Made by a program: the position numbers and the translations under genes
Virus record (IMG/VR): IMGVR_UViG_3300014838_000044
Coordinates: 1 to 35,159 of that record
Source: a virus
Reading direction: 5' to 3' (one strand)
Length of the DNA stretch: 35,159 nucleotides
Part shown: positions 16,968 to 23,431 of the stretch, in pieces
Layout: each line of letters opens with the position of its first letter
Position numbering within the stretch: the first letter of the stretch is position 1
The notes under the pieces: model-generated
Seen by the model: the letters and a program-made list of their open reading frames with translations, nothing else
The model's database searches: none
What the model was told of the DNA's origin: nothing

Positions 16968-17552
16968 TCATTGCCCTCCTCTTTTGATCCTTACTAAAAC
17001 TGGAGCCCCCGTGTTTCGATACTGGGTGGCAATATGGTCCTGCATCTCTTTGGTCATCCGGTCAAACAGCTCAGTGATCTCCCATTCTTCCTCGGTCAGA
17101 GACGCGGCTCCGTTCCTGGTAGCGGCGCACCATTCAGGCTGGCCCGATATCCGCGATAGATCAAATTTCACAATCGGCTCTGGAGCATTAAGCCTGGGAA
17201 GAACGGGTGGCGGGGTAACAATAGGCTGCTGTTTGATCGGCACTGGTGGCTTCGTGTTTACACGAATTGGTTCTGGTGGTGGGGTGCCATACTGCAAGCT
17301 TCCTAATGGCTTCTCCTCACGATGGCTGTTGCCACGATACCCCATTCCACCGACACGTCCGGTTGGGATCGGTGCATCAGCGGAAGCTTCATCTAGATGT
17401 TTACAACTAACCGCCAGGAGGTCGAGCGCTTCGTTGGCATCGGCAGATCCGGCATCCCAGTCCCCATCGCGTACCGCACTAATGGCAGAGTTCAACTTCC
17501 CACAAATGATTTTGAGGCGGTAGGCAGCTTCCGCACGGGTGATAATGGACAT
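16968..17552 (-). CDS. hypothetical protein, coiled/proline-rich
   Basis: A 194-aa protein with the common SD of this region (AATAGGAGAGTAAAAA). The N-terminal 60 residues are helical and acidic (RAEAAYRLKIICGKLNSAIS). The middle (about 75-125) is rich in Pro (TPPPEPIRV, VTPPPVLPRL), and the C-terminal 60 are charged and helical with TEEEWEITELFDRMTKEMQ. No family recognised. It follows a repeated leader and precedes the frameshifted gene by only a few bases, so they were probably co-transcribed. Confidence 0.75.
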   Translation of the reverse strand: MSIITRAEAAYRLKIICGKLNSAISAVRDGDWDAGSADANEALDLLAVSCKHLDEASADAPIPTGRVGGMGYRGNSHREEKPLGSLQYGTPPPEPIRVNTKPPVPIKQQPIVTPPPVLPRLNAPEPIVKFDLSRISGQPEWCAATRNGAASLTEEEWEITELFDRMTKEMQDHIATQYRNTGAPVLVRIKRGGQ

Positions 17553-17624
17553 TTTTTACTCTCCTATTCCCATCTGCGTTTTATCCGGGCTGTGGACCGG
17601 CTTCCTAGCTGGAAGGTCGCATTA
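17553..17624 (-). promoter_or_regulatory. repeated leader, copy 1
   Basis: The untranslated leader of the 16968-17552 gene. Reading the - strand it has TAATGC, then a CTTCC/GGAAG hairpin, then CCGG-tccacagc-CCGG (17585-17600), GATAAAACGCAGA and the SD AGGAGAG. Related leaders precede the genes starting at 22131 and 23314. The shared order suggests a common control element, such as a promoter or an RNA-binding site. Confidence 0.55.
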
Positions 17625-17640
17625 GAATGGTCGAATTTGG

Positions 17641-17696
17641 CCCCTACGGAGCCCTAGGATCAATTGGGAGGGGTGGGATGATGGTTTTATACCATC
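17641..17696 (-). repeat. dispersed repeat, copy 3
   Basis: Related to 2645-2699. The - strand reads GATGGT-ataaa-ACCATC (17680-17696), then ATCCCACCCCTCCCAATTG and ATCCTAGGGCTCCGTAGG. Here the palindrome is the tip of a longer hairpin that follows the 17714-18418 gene, and the element leads into the repeated leader of the next gene. Confidence 0.7.
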
Positions 17697-17706
17697 CCAC
17701 CCCTCC
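17667..17706 (-). terminator. long hairpin after the DUF3489-like gene
   Basis: Perfect 13-bp stem GGAGGGGTGGGAT / ATCCCACCCCTCC (17667-17679 with 17694-17706), with an inner GGT/ACC extension and a 3-base bulge. An outer CTAGGA/TCCTAG pair can close it around the stop codon region. No T run follows, so it may stop transcription with a factor, or protect the mRNA end. Confidence 0.55.
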
Positions 17707-17713
17707 AGCCGTC

Positions 17714-18418
17714 CTAGTTGATGCGGTAGGACCGTTCTCCCTTGGGGTTCAGGAAGGACTCAATATCAGTCCCCGCCTTGCGCAGGTTGCTCACCATGCC
17801 GGTGACCGTCTTTTCAATCCAGCCAAACTTCTTGGCAATTTCCGCCAGGGTTGCACCAGTCTTCCGGCTCATCAGTTCAACCGCCAGAGCCTGCTTGCTC
17901 CCTGCTCTCAGTTCCTTCGGGGGGGATGATTTGGTTGCCGCCTTTTTCGGGGCGGGAGATTTCTTGGTCGTTTTCTTCGGCGCTTTTTTGTTTTTCATGG
18001 TGTTCACTTTCTTCGGTTCCGGGTCGCCAGCCGCAATCGGGCTTTCGTCGGCTGTTGCTACCGGGTTGGTTTCGTCGGACATAATGTGGTTTCCTTCTTT
18101 CTCCATGGTTTCGTAGCACTCGTTACCGCAATACTGGCCGTATCTTCCTTTCCAGCTAACGTGGATTGGTTTGCGGCACTCTGGGTTATCACAGATTAGC
18201 CGGGTGACCCCGGAACTACCGAACCCTTCCGCTTTCACTTCCATAGTGTAAGCCCCCTTGGTCTTGTTATGCAAGTTTTTCTTTAGATCGGTCAAACGGT
18301 GCCCCCAAGCGGTGTCAACACAGGCACGGGAGCAAAACTGTTCTGGCTTATTGGCTATGGCGTAAGGCACCATGCCAATGGGTTTCCCGCAGCCGGGCAG
18401 GTCACAGGTTTTGCTCAA
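17714..18418 (-). CDS. two-zinc-finger protein with DUF3489-like HTH
   Basis: A 234-aa protein with three parts. Two Cys clusters lie in the N-terminal half: CDLPGC...CSRACV (residues 4-33) and CDNPEC...YCGNECYE (about 75-100). A Lys/Ala/Pro-rich linker follows (about 130-165). The C-terminus GATLAEIAKKFGWIEKTVTG...YRI matches the DUF3489 pattern (G-A-T-x-x-E-I-x-x-x-x-G-W-x-x-x-T-V), a winged-helix-like domain common in phages. It probably binds nucleic acid. The stop is followed at once by the long hairpin. The start overlaps the upstream gene by four bases (ATGA). Confidence 0.75.
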   Translation of the reverse strand: MSKTCDLPGCGKPIGMVPYAIANKPEQFCSRACVDTAWGHRLTDLKKNLHNKTKGAYTMEVKAEGFGSSGVTRLICDNPECRKPIHVSWKGRYGQYCGNECYETMEKEGNHIMSDETNPVATADESPIAAGDPEPKKVNTMKNKKAPKKTTKKSPAPKKAATKSSPPKELRAGSKQALAVELMSRKTGATLAEIAKKFGWIEKTVTGMVSNLRKAGTDIESFLNPKGERSYRIN

Positions 18419-18705
18419 TGTCGAGCCTCTAAAAGAAAAAGCGGATGCTCCTTAATCCATGCCACCACCAGAGCAACGGCTGCGCGGTATTGGCTCCATG
18501 GCTGGCACTCTGGATGGTCTGCTAACTCTGCCGGGTCTTCCGGTCGCATCCAATACTCAATATCATGGATGACACAACCAACACCTACCTGTGTTAGAGA
18601 GTACGGATATACCAAGTACGGCTTGGCGCTTACCTTGTTACCATTCGGCAGGACCCGCCAGCCGTCTTTACCCGGTTTTATCAAATATATTTCTTCAGTT
18701 GTCAT
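18415..18705 (-). CDS. hypothetical protein
   Basis: A 96-aa protein. I place the start at 18705 because GGGAGGGAGTAAAC is a good SD; an in-frame ATG at 18732 would overlap the upstream gene and lacks one. It is rich in Trp, Tyr and Pro (KPYLVYPYSLTQVG, DIEYWMRPEDP) and has a helix near AAVALVVAWIKEHPLF. No family recognised. It overlaps the next gene by ATGA. Confidence 0.7.
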   Translation of the reverse strand: MTTEEIYLIKPGKDGWRVLPNGNKVSAKPYLVYPYSLTQVGVGCVIHDIEYWMRPEDPAELADHPECQPWSQYRAAVALVVAWIKEHPLFLLEARH

Positions 18706-18707
18706 GT

Positions 18708-19259
18708 TTACTCCCTCCCAATCTGTGTGCATGATGGTGGCGCAATTCGGCTCAGCTCGTCAATAGCCTGAAGACGTGATACGCTGGCTGCTGCCGGGGA
18801 GACAACGCACCCTCGCGCAATGATGTTGCCATCCGTTGTTTTAACCACGGCGCGAACATCGTTCGATGAGGGCTTGCGCTGGAACGTAAGTGTATAACCA
18901 TTGCCTAGGTCTTCCGCCGCTGGAATCACTGGCTCAGTAACTCCTTCCTCCTGAAACAGCTTACCCTCACCGCTATTCAGCGACATGAGCAAGTTCATAA
19001 TACTCGGCTCTACTTCATCCCAGGAGTAGGTTGGGACTTTGACGACCATCAGGCTGTATGGGGATGCCGCTGCCAGATGAACGCCAGGAACTTGAAGTGC
19101 ATACTCAACTACTGGCGCAATGAACTTATCATGGTCCTGTTCTTCCCCGCGAGTGACGGGGGAGCAAATCTTTTCGGTTAGTTCAGTACGGCTAAAATAC
19201 AAGCGGGTGTCTTCATTTTCAGGAACGACCATCCGCTGAACTGGTGCTGGTTGGTTCAT
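18708..19259 (-). CDS. hypothetical protein with a domain shared with 19637-19984
   Basis: A 183-aa protein starting at ATG 19259 after AAGGAGAGCAAAAA; the upstream in-frame ATG at 19286 has no SD. Residues about 121-165 contain DLGNGYTLTFQRKPSSNDVR followed by A-V-V-K and I-I-A-R-G. This is clearly related to DLGSGYTLSFQSKPGTDQVR in the gene at 19637-19984, so the two share a domain. The N-terminal part is unrelated and unrecognised. No membrane segment or enzyme motif was seen. Confidence 0.75.
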   Translation of the reverse strand: MNQPAPVQRMVVPENEDTRLYFSRTELTEKICSPVTRGEEQDHDKFIAPVVEYALQVPGVHLAAASPYSLMVVKVPTYSWDEVEPSIMNLLMSLNSGEGKLFQEEGVTEPVIPAAEDLGNGYTLTFQRKPSSNDVRAVVKTTDGNIIARGCVVSPAAASVSRLQAIDELSRIAPPSCTQIGRE

Positions 19260-19434
19260 TTTTTGCTCTCCTTCTGAAATTGTCAATCTGTATGATCATA
19301 CGTCTGGCCCGGCGCATTCGATGCGCTTGGTAGCGCCGGGCTACCCAGTCTGTAAGTAGCATCCAGCCCAGTGCCCAAATTAATAGGGCGCACACGATGA
19401 TGACGTAGAGTGCAATCCATTGATCGGTGGACAT
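19219..19434 (-). CDS. small membrane protein
   Basis: A 71-aa protein with one membrane helix (about residues 7-29, rich in Ile, Leu, Ala and Trp) followed by a strongly basic cytoplasmic tail containing RRYQAHRMRRARRM. The start at 19434 lies four bases after the upstream stop. It overlaps the next gene by 41 bases and contains that gene's SD, so the two may be translated in competition. The role is unknown; small membrane proteins in phage early regions often act on the host envelope. Confidence 0.6.
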   Translation of the reverse strand: MSTDQWIALYVIIVCALLIWALGWMLLTDWVARRYQAHRMRRARRMIIQIDNFRRRAKNEPTSTSSADGRS

Positions 19435-19438
19435 TGGG

Positions 19439-19621
19439 CTACACCGCCGCGCCCGACGCTGGTTTCATTTCACAATCCCGCACCAGATAGAACCCTCCGC
19501 ACGATGCTTTGGGGTCATCCATCATGATCACGGAAATGTTGCCATCTTCATTATTATAAATTTTGGCAATGTACCCCGTGCCAATGCCAGGGATGGTTAC
19601 TCGATCTTTCACGTTGAACAT
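19439..19621 (-). CDS. small hypothetical protein, SH3/KOW-like
   Basis: A 60-aa protein with the regional SD AGGAGAGCAAA. The sequence (VKDRVTIPGIGTGYIAKIYN, then strands around ISVIMMD and GGFYLV) has the look of a small beta-barrel such as an SH3- or KOW-like fold, with the G-x-G-x-V/I turn after the first strand. That is a structural guess from the pattern only. It is part of a run of small genes, each with its own SD. Confidence 0.65.
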   Translation of the reverse strand: MFNVKDRVTIPGIGTGYIAKIYNNEDGNISVIMMDDPKASCGGFYLVRDCEMKPASGAAV

Positions 19622-19636
19622 TTTGCTCTCCTTTTT

Positions 19637-19984
19637 TTAGTAGTCCTCTCGCGCCTGATCATAGTGGGTGTCCCCGTCGTCTTCCGGGTCGTCTTCCGGG
19701 TCGTCTTCCTCCTCCTCCTCCTCCTCCTCGTCTTCCTCCTCCTCGTCTTCCAGGTCATTGCCGTTGTCTACAGCACCCTTCATCCACAAACAAGACTCGG
19801 CACTCGATAGGCAATCGAGTTTGGACTGGAAAGCGCAGTCTTTTGGAACCACGCCGCCACGCACTACAATATCTCCGGCTGCGTTCTTAACCACGGCTCG
19901 GACTTGATCTGTGCCGGGTTTGCTTTGAAAGCTGAGCGTGTAACCGCTGCCCAGGTCGGATGGTGTGATGTCGTCAGGTTGCAT
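19637..19984 (-). CDS. small acidic-tail protein, paralogous domain
   Basis: A 115-aa protein with SD GGGGGAGGAAAAACAAA. The N-terminal 45 residues carry the domain shared with 18708-19259 (SGYTLSFQSKPGTDQVRAVV). The C-terminus from about residue 75 is an extreme acidic tract of Glu and Asp, encoded by TCC/TCT-type triplet repeats on the opposite strand. Acidic tails can mimic DNA or bind basic proteins; whether this one does is unknown. Confidence 0.7.
   Translation of the reverse strand: MQPDDITPSDLGSGYTLSFQSKPGTDQVRAVVKNAAGDIVVRGGVVPKDCAFQSKLDCLSSAESCLWMKGAVDNGNDLEDEEEEDEEEEEEEEDDPEDDPEDDGDTHYDQAREDY
19679..19756. repeat. GAG/GAC triplet tract coding an acidic tail
   Basis: A low-complexity stretch of TCC, TCG and TCT triplets on the + strand, plus a repeated TCTTCCGGGTCG unit. 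It encodes the Glu/Asp tail of the 19637-19984 protein and is prone to length change. Confidence 0.85.
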
Positions 19985-20002
19985 TTTGTTTTTCCTCCCC
20001 CT

Positions 20003-20275
20003 TTACCTTGTCGCTGGCGGCGGGTATATGCCGATCCAGGTACATGCTGCAATTTGGTCGTTCTCCCGCGTCGTAATATCCGAAACCTTCTTGTCGATGG
20101 TTGCGTTATAGACGGCGGCACATTTTTCAGTAATGGTCGTCGGGGCCTTCACAGGCTCCGTGGTATCGGGCATTGAGGTTGCAGCACTGAAGCTCTCGCG
20201 GCTTCGGGTCACGGTTCCTAACAGAATCATCAGAAGGAACAGTAGTGCAACTGAAAGTAACACTATGGCTTTCAT
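20003..20275 (-). CDS. small membrane-anchored or secreted protein
   Basis: A 90-aa protein with SD CAAAGGAGAAACCTA. Residues 4-22 are a hydrophobic signal anchor (IVLLSVALLFLLMILLG), followed by a Thr/Pro/Lys-rich region and a C-terminal segment with two Cys (C52 and C79) that could form a disulphide outside the membrane. No lipobox. A TATAAT at 20293-20298 on the coding strand overlaps the preceding stop and could be its own promoter. Function unknown. Confidence 0.65.
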   Translation of the reverse strand: MKAIVLLSVALLFLLMILLGTVTRSRESFSAATSMPDTTEPVKAPTTITEKCAAVYNATIDKKVSDITTRENDQIAACTWIGIYPPPATR

Positions 20276-20297
20276 TAGGTTTCTCCTTTGTATTACA

Positions 20298-20537
20298 TTA
20301 TACGCCTTTTACTTCTACGGTTCGCTTGCCAATTGTCCAAGCGTTGCGACCGGCGTCCCACCGCACGTAGCAGAAGGCACCCGGCCCCTCTTCCACAATG
20401 AAGAAGCTTCGGTCCTTCGCTATGGACACCAGCGGGAGTACAGCACGGTGACCACTAGAGTGGATGACTACCTTACGGTTAAGTTTCTTCACAGGTTGCC
20501 TCTTTCTGGTCCAGACTTGGGACTGAACCTTGTACAT
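20298..20537 (-). CDS. small hypothetical protein
   Basis: A 79-aa protein if it starts at ATG 20537. That ATG is only three bases after a perfect hairpin and has no SD between. An in-frame GTG at 20492 has a better-spaced SD (AGAGGCAACCT) and would give 64 aa. The core (HRAVLPLVSIAKDRSFFIVE and AFCYVRWDAGRNAWTIG) looks like a small beta protein. No family recognised. Confidence 0.55.
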   Translation of the reverse strand: MYKVQSQVWTRKRQPVKKLNRKVVIHSSGHRAVLPLVSIAKDRSFFIVEEGPGAFCYVRWDAGRNAWTIGKRTVEVKGV

Positions 20538-20540
20538 TAA

Positions 20541-20560
20541 ACAGCGGGTTTCCCCGCTGT
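20541..20560 (-). terminator. perfect hairpin with GAAA tetraloop
   Basis: ACAGCGGG-gaaa-CCCGCTGT on the - strand: eight perfect pairs and a GNRA loop. It lies between the 20574-20849 gene and the ATG at 20537. It could end the upstream transcript or block the ribosome site of the next gene. Confidence 0.6.
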
Positions 20561-20573
20561 CCCCTCTGTATTT

Positions 20574-20849
20574 TTACTGCGCCATTCCTCTGATCGAACC
20601 GCCAAACAGCGGCTCAGACTTGACGATCTTTGCCGTCTTCAGTTTCTTCTCATCCATGAACTCACTGGCTACACGAACAGCCCGGCCCCATGCTTCGGGT
20701 GAGTCTACCCTTACGGTGTAGCTCCCATTGCCACTGTCTATTACATGGCAGCGGACTTGATTAGGCGGTAGCACTAGTTGGCCAGCCAAGTCGTAGGCTT
20801 CCTGCTCTACGACAGTGTTAAACAGATCCAACTTCGCTTTTTTTATCAT
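20574..20849 (-). CDS. small hypothetical protein
   Basis: A 91-aa protein with SD AAGGGAGAGCAA. It is soluble, with an N-terminal helix (KKAKLDLFNTVVEQEAYDLA), central strands (VRCHVIDSGNGSYTVRVDSP) and a helix before a Lys-rich segment. The order strand-turn-strand-helix suggests a compact alpha/beta fold. No known family. It follows a 240-base non-coding stretch and so may start a transcript. Confidence 0.65.
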   Translation of the reverse strand: MIKKAKLDLFNTVVEQEAYDLAGQLVLPPNQVRCHVIDSGNGSYTVRVDSPEAWGRAVRVASEFMDEKKLKTAKIVKSEPLFGGSIRGMAQ

Positions 20850-21090
20850 TTGCTCTCCCTTTTACGCGGTGGGCTTAGAAACCTCCGCAATCTTTGTAAT
20901 CCCTATGGCAGTTCGGTTAAGATTGAATGCTTGCGAGGCATTGCTGGAAGTCAAACGGGGCGTCCCCCGAACCTTTATATCCCTTGGTAGGGCGGGGAAT
21001 TTATCTGGCGCACCAGCTATTCTTACCCTAACTTACCAGCAACACCTCGTAGGCACTCAGCCTACGTTTCTTTGCTCTATCCTCTGCGAT
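20850..21090. other. 240-base intergenic region with several hairpins
   Basis: No coding frame found on either strand. Hairpins: CGTAGGC/GCCTACG (21048-21066, with a T-rich stretch following on the + strand), CGGGG/CCCCG near 20957-20970, and AATGC-ttgcgag-GCATT near 20925-20943, which has tRNA-anticodon-arm geometry but no T-arm consensus beside it. This may be a control region or an unrecognised RNA. Confidence 0.4.
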
Positions 21091-22131
21091 TTAGGCAACC
21101 TGCGATACAGGCTTGCACGATATGATACGGCCACCAGTGGGCCGGGAGAAGAACCCAAACTTGGGGTCTTTGTCGCTTGGTTGCACCGTGGCGCGAAAAG
21201 CGATGTAGTCCCCAACTTCAGCAGGCGGCTCATAGGTCCCCGCAGCGCCCGCAGCAGCGTCGTGCATAGCCATAAGCGAACCCCACACCTTATATCCGGT
21301 ATCGTGTTTTACGAGGATCTTGATGGATGGCCCGAATTGGTAGGAGTTCTGAAGTTTGATGCTCAGAACAGTGCCTTCGATATCAACGCGTCCGATGGGG
21401 CAGTCGGCGGCGCTGGCTGCTTCGGCTGCTTTCTTGGCAGCGCGTTCTGCGTCGAGTTGCGGCTGGATCTTGGCCCGGTCCAGTAACGTCCGCAGGAAAT
21501 TGATCTGCTTGTCACTAATCGAACCATATTTAACCAGCTTCACCACGATGTCGCGGATGATAGACTCGTTTTTGTGGGTGCTCAGAAAGTCACTATAGAG
21601 CCTCCAATAATCGGCCCGGTCAGCATCGGTCCATGGCGTCCCATCCATGCGGGTGGGGTTGCCGTCAGCGTCCAACTTGTAGGCATAGCTGAACCCTGCA
21701 TAGCCGCCAGCGTAGATAGGCCAGCAGTCGGACAAGCCAGCGTCAGCCAGGATCTTTTCGGCCTTGCGCTTACCAGCCCGATTCTTGGTAGCATCCTTCA
21801 CGGCGGTCTTGAACACTTCGGCGTCAACCATTCCCATGCTCATCTTTTCAGCGCAGTCGAGGCCGGTACGGATGTAGGCATTGGTTTTGACGTGGTAGAA
21901 CAGCGCGGTATAGATGCAATGGGCTCCGCAGACCATACAGTTACCACCGTGGTCATGCGTAGCATAGGTGCCCCCCGTGGTTGCCATGTGCCGCGTGATC
22001 CGCGCCCGGCACTCCAGCAGGAAGGCGTTAACCCCCCAAAAGCCGCAGTTATACGGATGTTCGTAGCTTACAAACTGGTAATCGGCGGGGACGATTACCG
22101 AAGGACAGTGAATATCGGTTCTGGTAAACAT
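21091..22131 (-). CDS. phage protein with zinc-like N-terminus and OB-like C-terminus
   Basis: A 346-aa protein starting at ATG 22131 (SD AAAGGAGAGCAAACCTA); an in-frame ATG at 22191 lies inside the leader repeat and is unlikely. A likely metal site CMVCGAHCIY lies near residues 65-74, with H60 close by. A segment YGSISDKQINFLRTLLDR sits near 203-220, and a C-terminal beta domain contains PIGRVDIEGTVLSIK, YKVWGSLMAMHD and PKFGFFSRPTGG. This architecture is frequent in phages and usually annotated hypothetical; the C-terminal pattern suggests an OB-like nucleic-acid-binding fold. It may act in DNA metabolism. Confidence 0.75.
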   Translation of the reverse strand: MFTRTDIHCPSVIVPADYQFVSYEHPYNCGFWGVNAFLLECRARITRHMATTGGTYATHDHGGNCMVCGAHCIYTALFYHVKTNAYIRTGLDCAEKMSMGMVDAEVFKTAVKDATKNRAGKRKAEKILADAGLSDCWPIYAGGYAGFSYAYKLDADGNPTRMDGTPWTDADRADYWRLYSDFLSTHKNESIIRDIVVKLVKYGSISDKQINFLRTLLDRAKIQPQLDAERAAKKAAEAASAADCPIGRVDIEGTVLSIKLQNSYQFGPSIKILVKHDTGYKVWGSLMAMHDAAAGAAGTYEPPAEVGDYIAFRATVQPSDKDPKFGFFSRPTGGRIISCKPVSQVA

Positions 22132-22193
22132 TAGGTTTGCTCTCCTTTGTCCTCTGCATTTATCCGGGCTTGGAACCGGCCATGGCTGCATTA
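22132..22193 (-). promoter_or_regulatory. repeated leader, copy 2
   Basis: Leader of the 21091-22131 gene. The - strand reads TAATGCAGCCA, then CCGG-ttccaagc-CCGG (22164-22179), GATAAATGCAGAGGA and AAGGAGAGCAAA. It matches the leaders at 17553-17624 and 23315-23377. Confidence 0.6.
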
Positions 22194-22195
22194 CA

Positions 22196-22216
22196 ACCGG
22201 CCCCCAAAGGGCCGGT
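22196..22216 (-). terminator. hairpin after the DUF2924-like gene
   Basis: ACCGGCCC / GGGCCGGT, eight perfect pairs around a five-base loop, starting seven bases after the stop of the 22223-23314 gene. The following sequence TGTAATG has only a weak T stretch. Confidence 0.6.
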
Positions 22217-22222
22217 GAAGGT

Positions 22223-23314
22223 CTATAGTCCGAAAAACTTAAAACCGTTAGTGGACGCGCCGGTAATCACTTTGCCGATAGCGCTCAGCGACGAGTAGAA
22301 CTGTCCGTTGCTCAGCAGCTCAAAACTGTTATGCGCCGCGATCCTAACTTGGTAGGTCGTGCCTTTGTGCGTCTTGGTCAGGATCGTGCCGTCCACAGGG
22401 AGGCGCGGGTCGCGGCCACCAGGGGTCTTCGGTACGTAGGTACGGGTTTTAGGGGCTCCCGGCGTGGCCGATGCAGCCACGGAGCTAGGTGCCGCTACGG
22501 GGCTAGGTGCCGTCGCAGTGGGCATAGGCGCAACCTTGCCAACGGGCTTGAATGCGTCCCGATCCATGGTGGTTGCCCAGTTGCTAACCTGTGTGGTCAT
22601 CAGCGGGAGGACAGTCATGAACTTGCCGCCATCCAGCTTATAGCCGTTAAACTTTGGGTCAGCCGGGTCTTTACCGACGAACTTCTGGCTAGCCACCATT
22701 GCGGCTGGTTTCAGCTCGTCGAGCGCCAGCTTCAGCGCCGTTACCCCAACCAACTGGTTAAGCTCTGCAAGGGGAAGGATAATCTCTGGCTGATCAAACC
22801 GATAATCGCGCTCCGTGGCGGTAAGCGAAAAACTGTAGCGGATATGCGGCCCAAGTGCTTCGTTAAGGTTGTTGATGACCCTCTGCATAGCCAGCACAGA
22901 AGGCTTAGCCTTGGCAGCAAGGGCATCATCCAGTTTGGGAAGGCCCTTCGTGGCCCAGACCTTTTCAAACAGGTGCAGGGCTCGATTCCACGCCGCGCTC
23001 CTCTCACCGGGCATATTGTAGCCGTCATTGCCAAGGTTGGCGCACTTTACGGCGGTTTCATACGTCTTCTGCCGGTCGGCATCCAGCGGGGCTTGGTAGA
23101 GCAACTGGATTACATGGTTTGAGTACCAGTCCACAGCGGCCTTAAGGCCAACCATGGGAGTCGTGGGAACCCATTCATACGCCTGCTTAAGAACGTCTAA
23201 GTCCAGTTTCGGACCAGCGTTCACAATAATAGGCGGCGGGGGTGCGTAAGTACTCTGGTAAGTGCTGGATGAACGTCGTCTACGGGGCGGTGCAAACGGG
23301 TTGCGGCGTGCCAT
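22223..23314 (-). CDS. DUF2924/RAMA-like C-terminal domain protein
   Basis: A 363-aa protein. The N-terminus is very basic (RRNPFAPPRRRRSSS). A central region of about 250 residues is mostly helical and unrecognised. A Pro/Ala linker follows (about 270-300). The C-terminus (about 302-363) reads RDPRLPVDGTILTKTHKGTT...SLSAIGKVITG...NGFKFFGL, matching the DUF2924 or RAMA-type pattern G-x-x-L...G-x-x-x-x-V...Y-x-S-L-S-A-I-x-x-x-I-T-G...N-G-x-x-F-F-G-L. RAMA domains occur beside restriction and DNA-modification functions and may bind DNA. It is sandwiched between a VWA protein and the zinc/OB-like protein, all with the same SD; they probably act together. Confidence 0.7.
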   Translation of the reverse strand: MARRNPFAPPRRRRSSSTYQSTYAPPPPIIVNAGPKLDLDVLKQAYEWVPTTPMVGLKAAVDWYSNHVIQLLYQAPLDADRQKTYETAVKCANLGNDGYNMPGERSAAWNRALHLFEKVWATKGLPKLDDALAAKAKPSVLAMQRVINNLNEALGPHIRYSFSLTATERDYRFDQPEIILPLAELNQLVGVTALKLALDELKPAAMVASQKFVGKDPADPKFNGYKLDGGKFMTVLPLMTTQVSNWATTMDRDAFKPVGKVAPMPTATAPSPVAAPSSVAASATPGAPKTRTYVPKTPGGRDPRLPVDGTILTKTHKGTTYQVRIAAHNSFELLSNGQFYSSLSAIGKVITGASTNGFKFFGL

Positions 23315-23377
23315 AAAATTTGCTCTCCTTCCCTCTGCAATCTCTACACGGGCTTGGGACCGTCGTTGGCTGCATTA
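23315..23377 (-). promoter_or_regulatory. repeated leader, copy 3
   Basis: Leader of the DUF2924-like gene. The - strand reads TAATGCAGCCA, then ACGG-tcccaagc-CCGT (23348-23363), then TTGCAGAGGGAAGGAGAGCAAA. The outer pair differs from the other two copies on both arms (A-T instead of C-G), so the hairpin is kept by a compensating change. Confidence 0.6.
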
Positions 23378-23385
23378 AAGGAAAT

Positions 23386-23420
23386 ACCCGGCCAGTCCCG
23401 TTATAGAGGAAAGGCCGGGT
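23386..23420 (-). terminator. hairpin after the VWA gene
   Basis: ACCCGGCC / GGCCGGGT, eight perfect pairs with a 19-base loop, followed on the - strand by ATTTCCTTT. A probable terminator or processing stem between the VWA gene and the next leader. Confidence 0.55.
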
Positions 23421-23431
23421 CAGATACAGGG

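Noticed and set aside
20925-20943. Hairpin with seven-base loop TTGCGAG as a tRNA anticodon arm
   Set aside because: No T-arm consensus, no D-stem pairing and no acceptor pairing around it.
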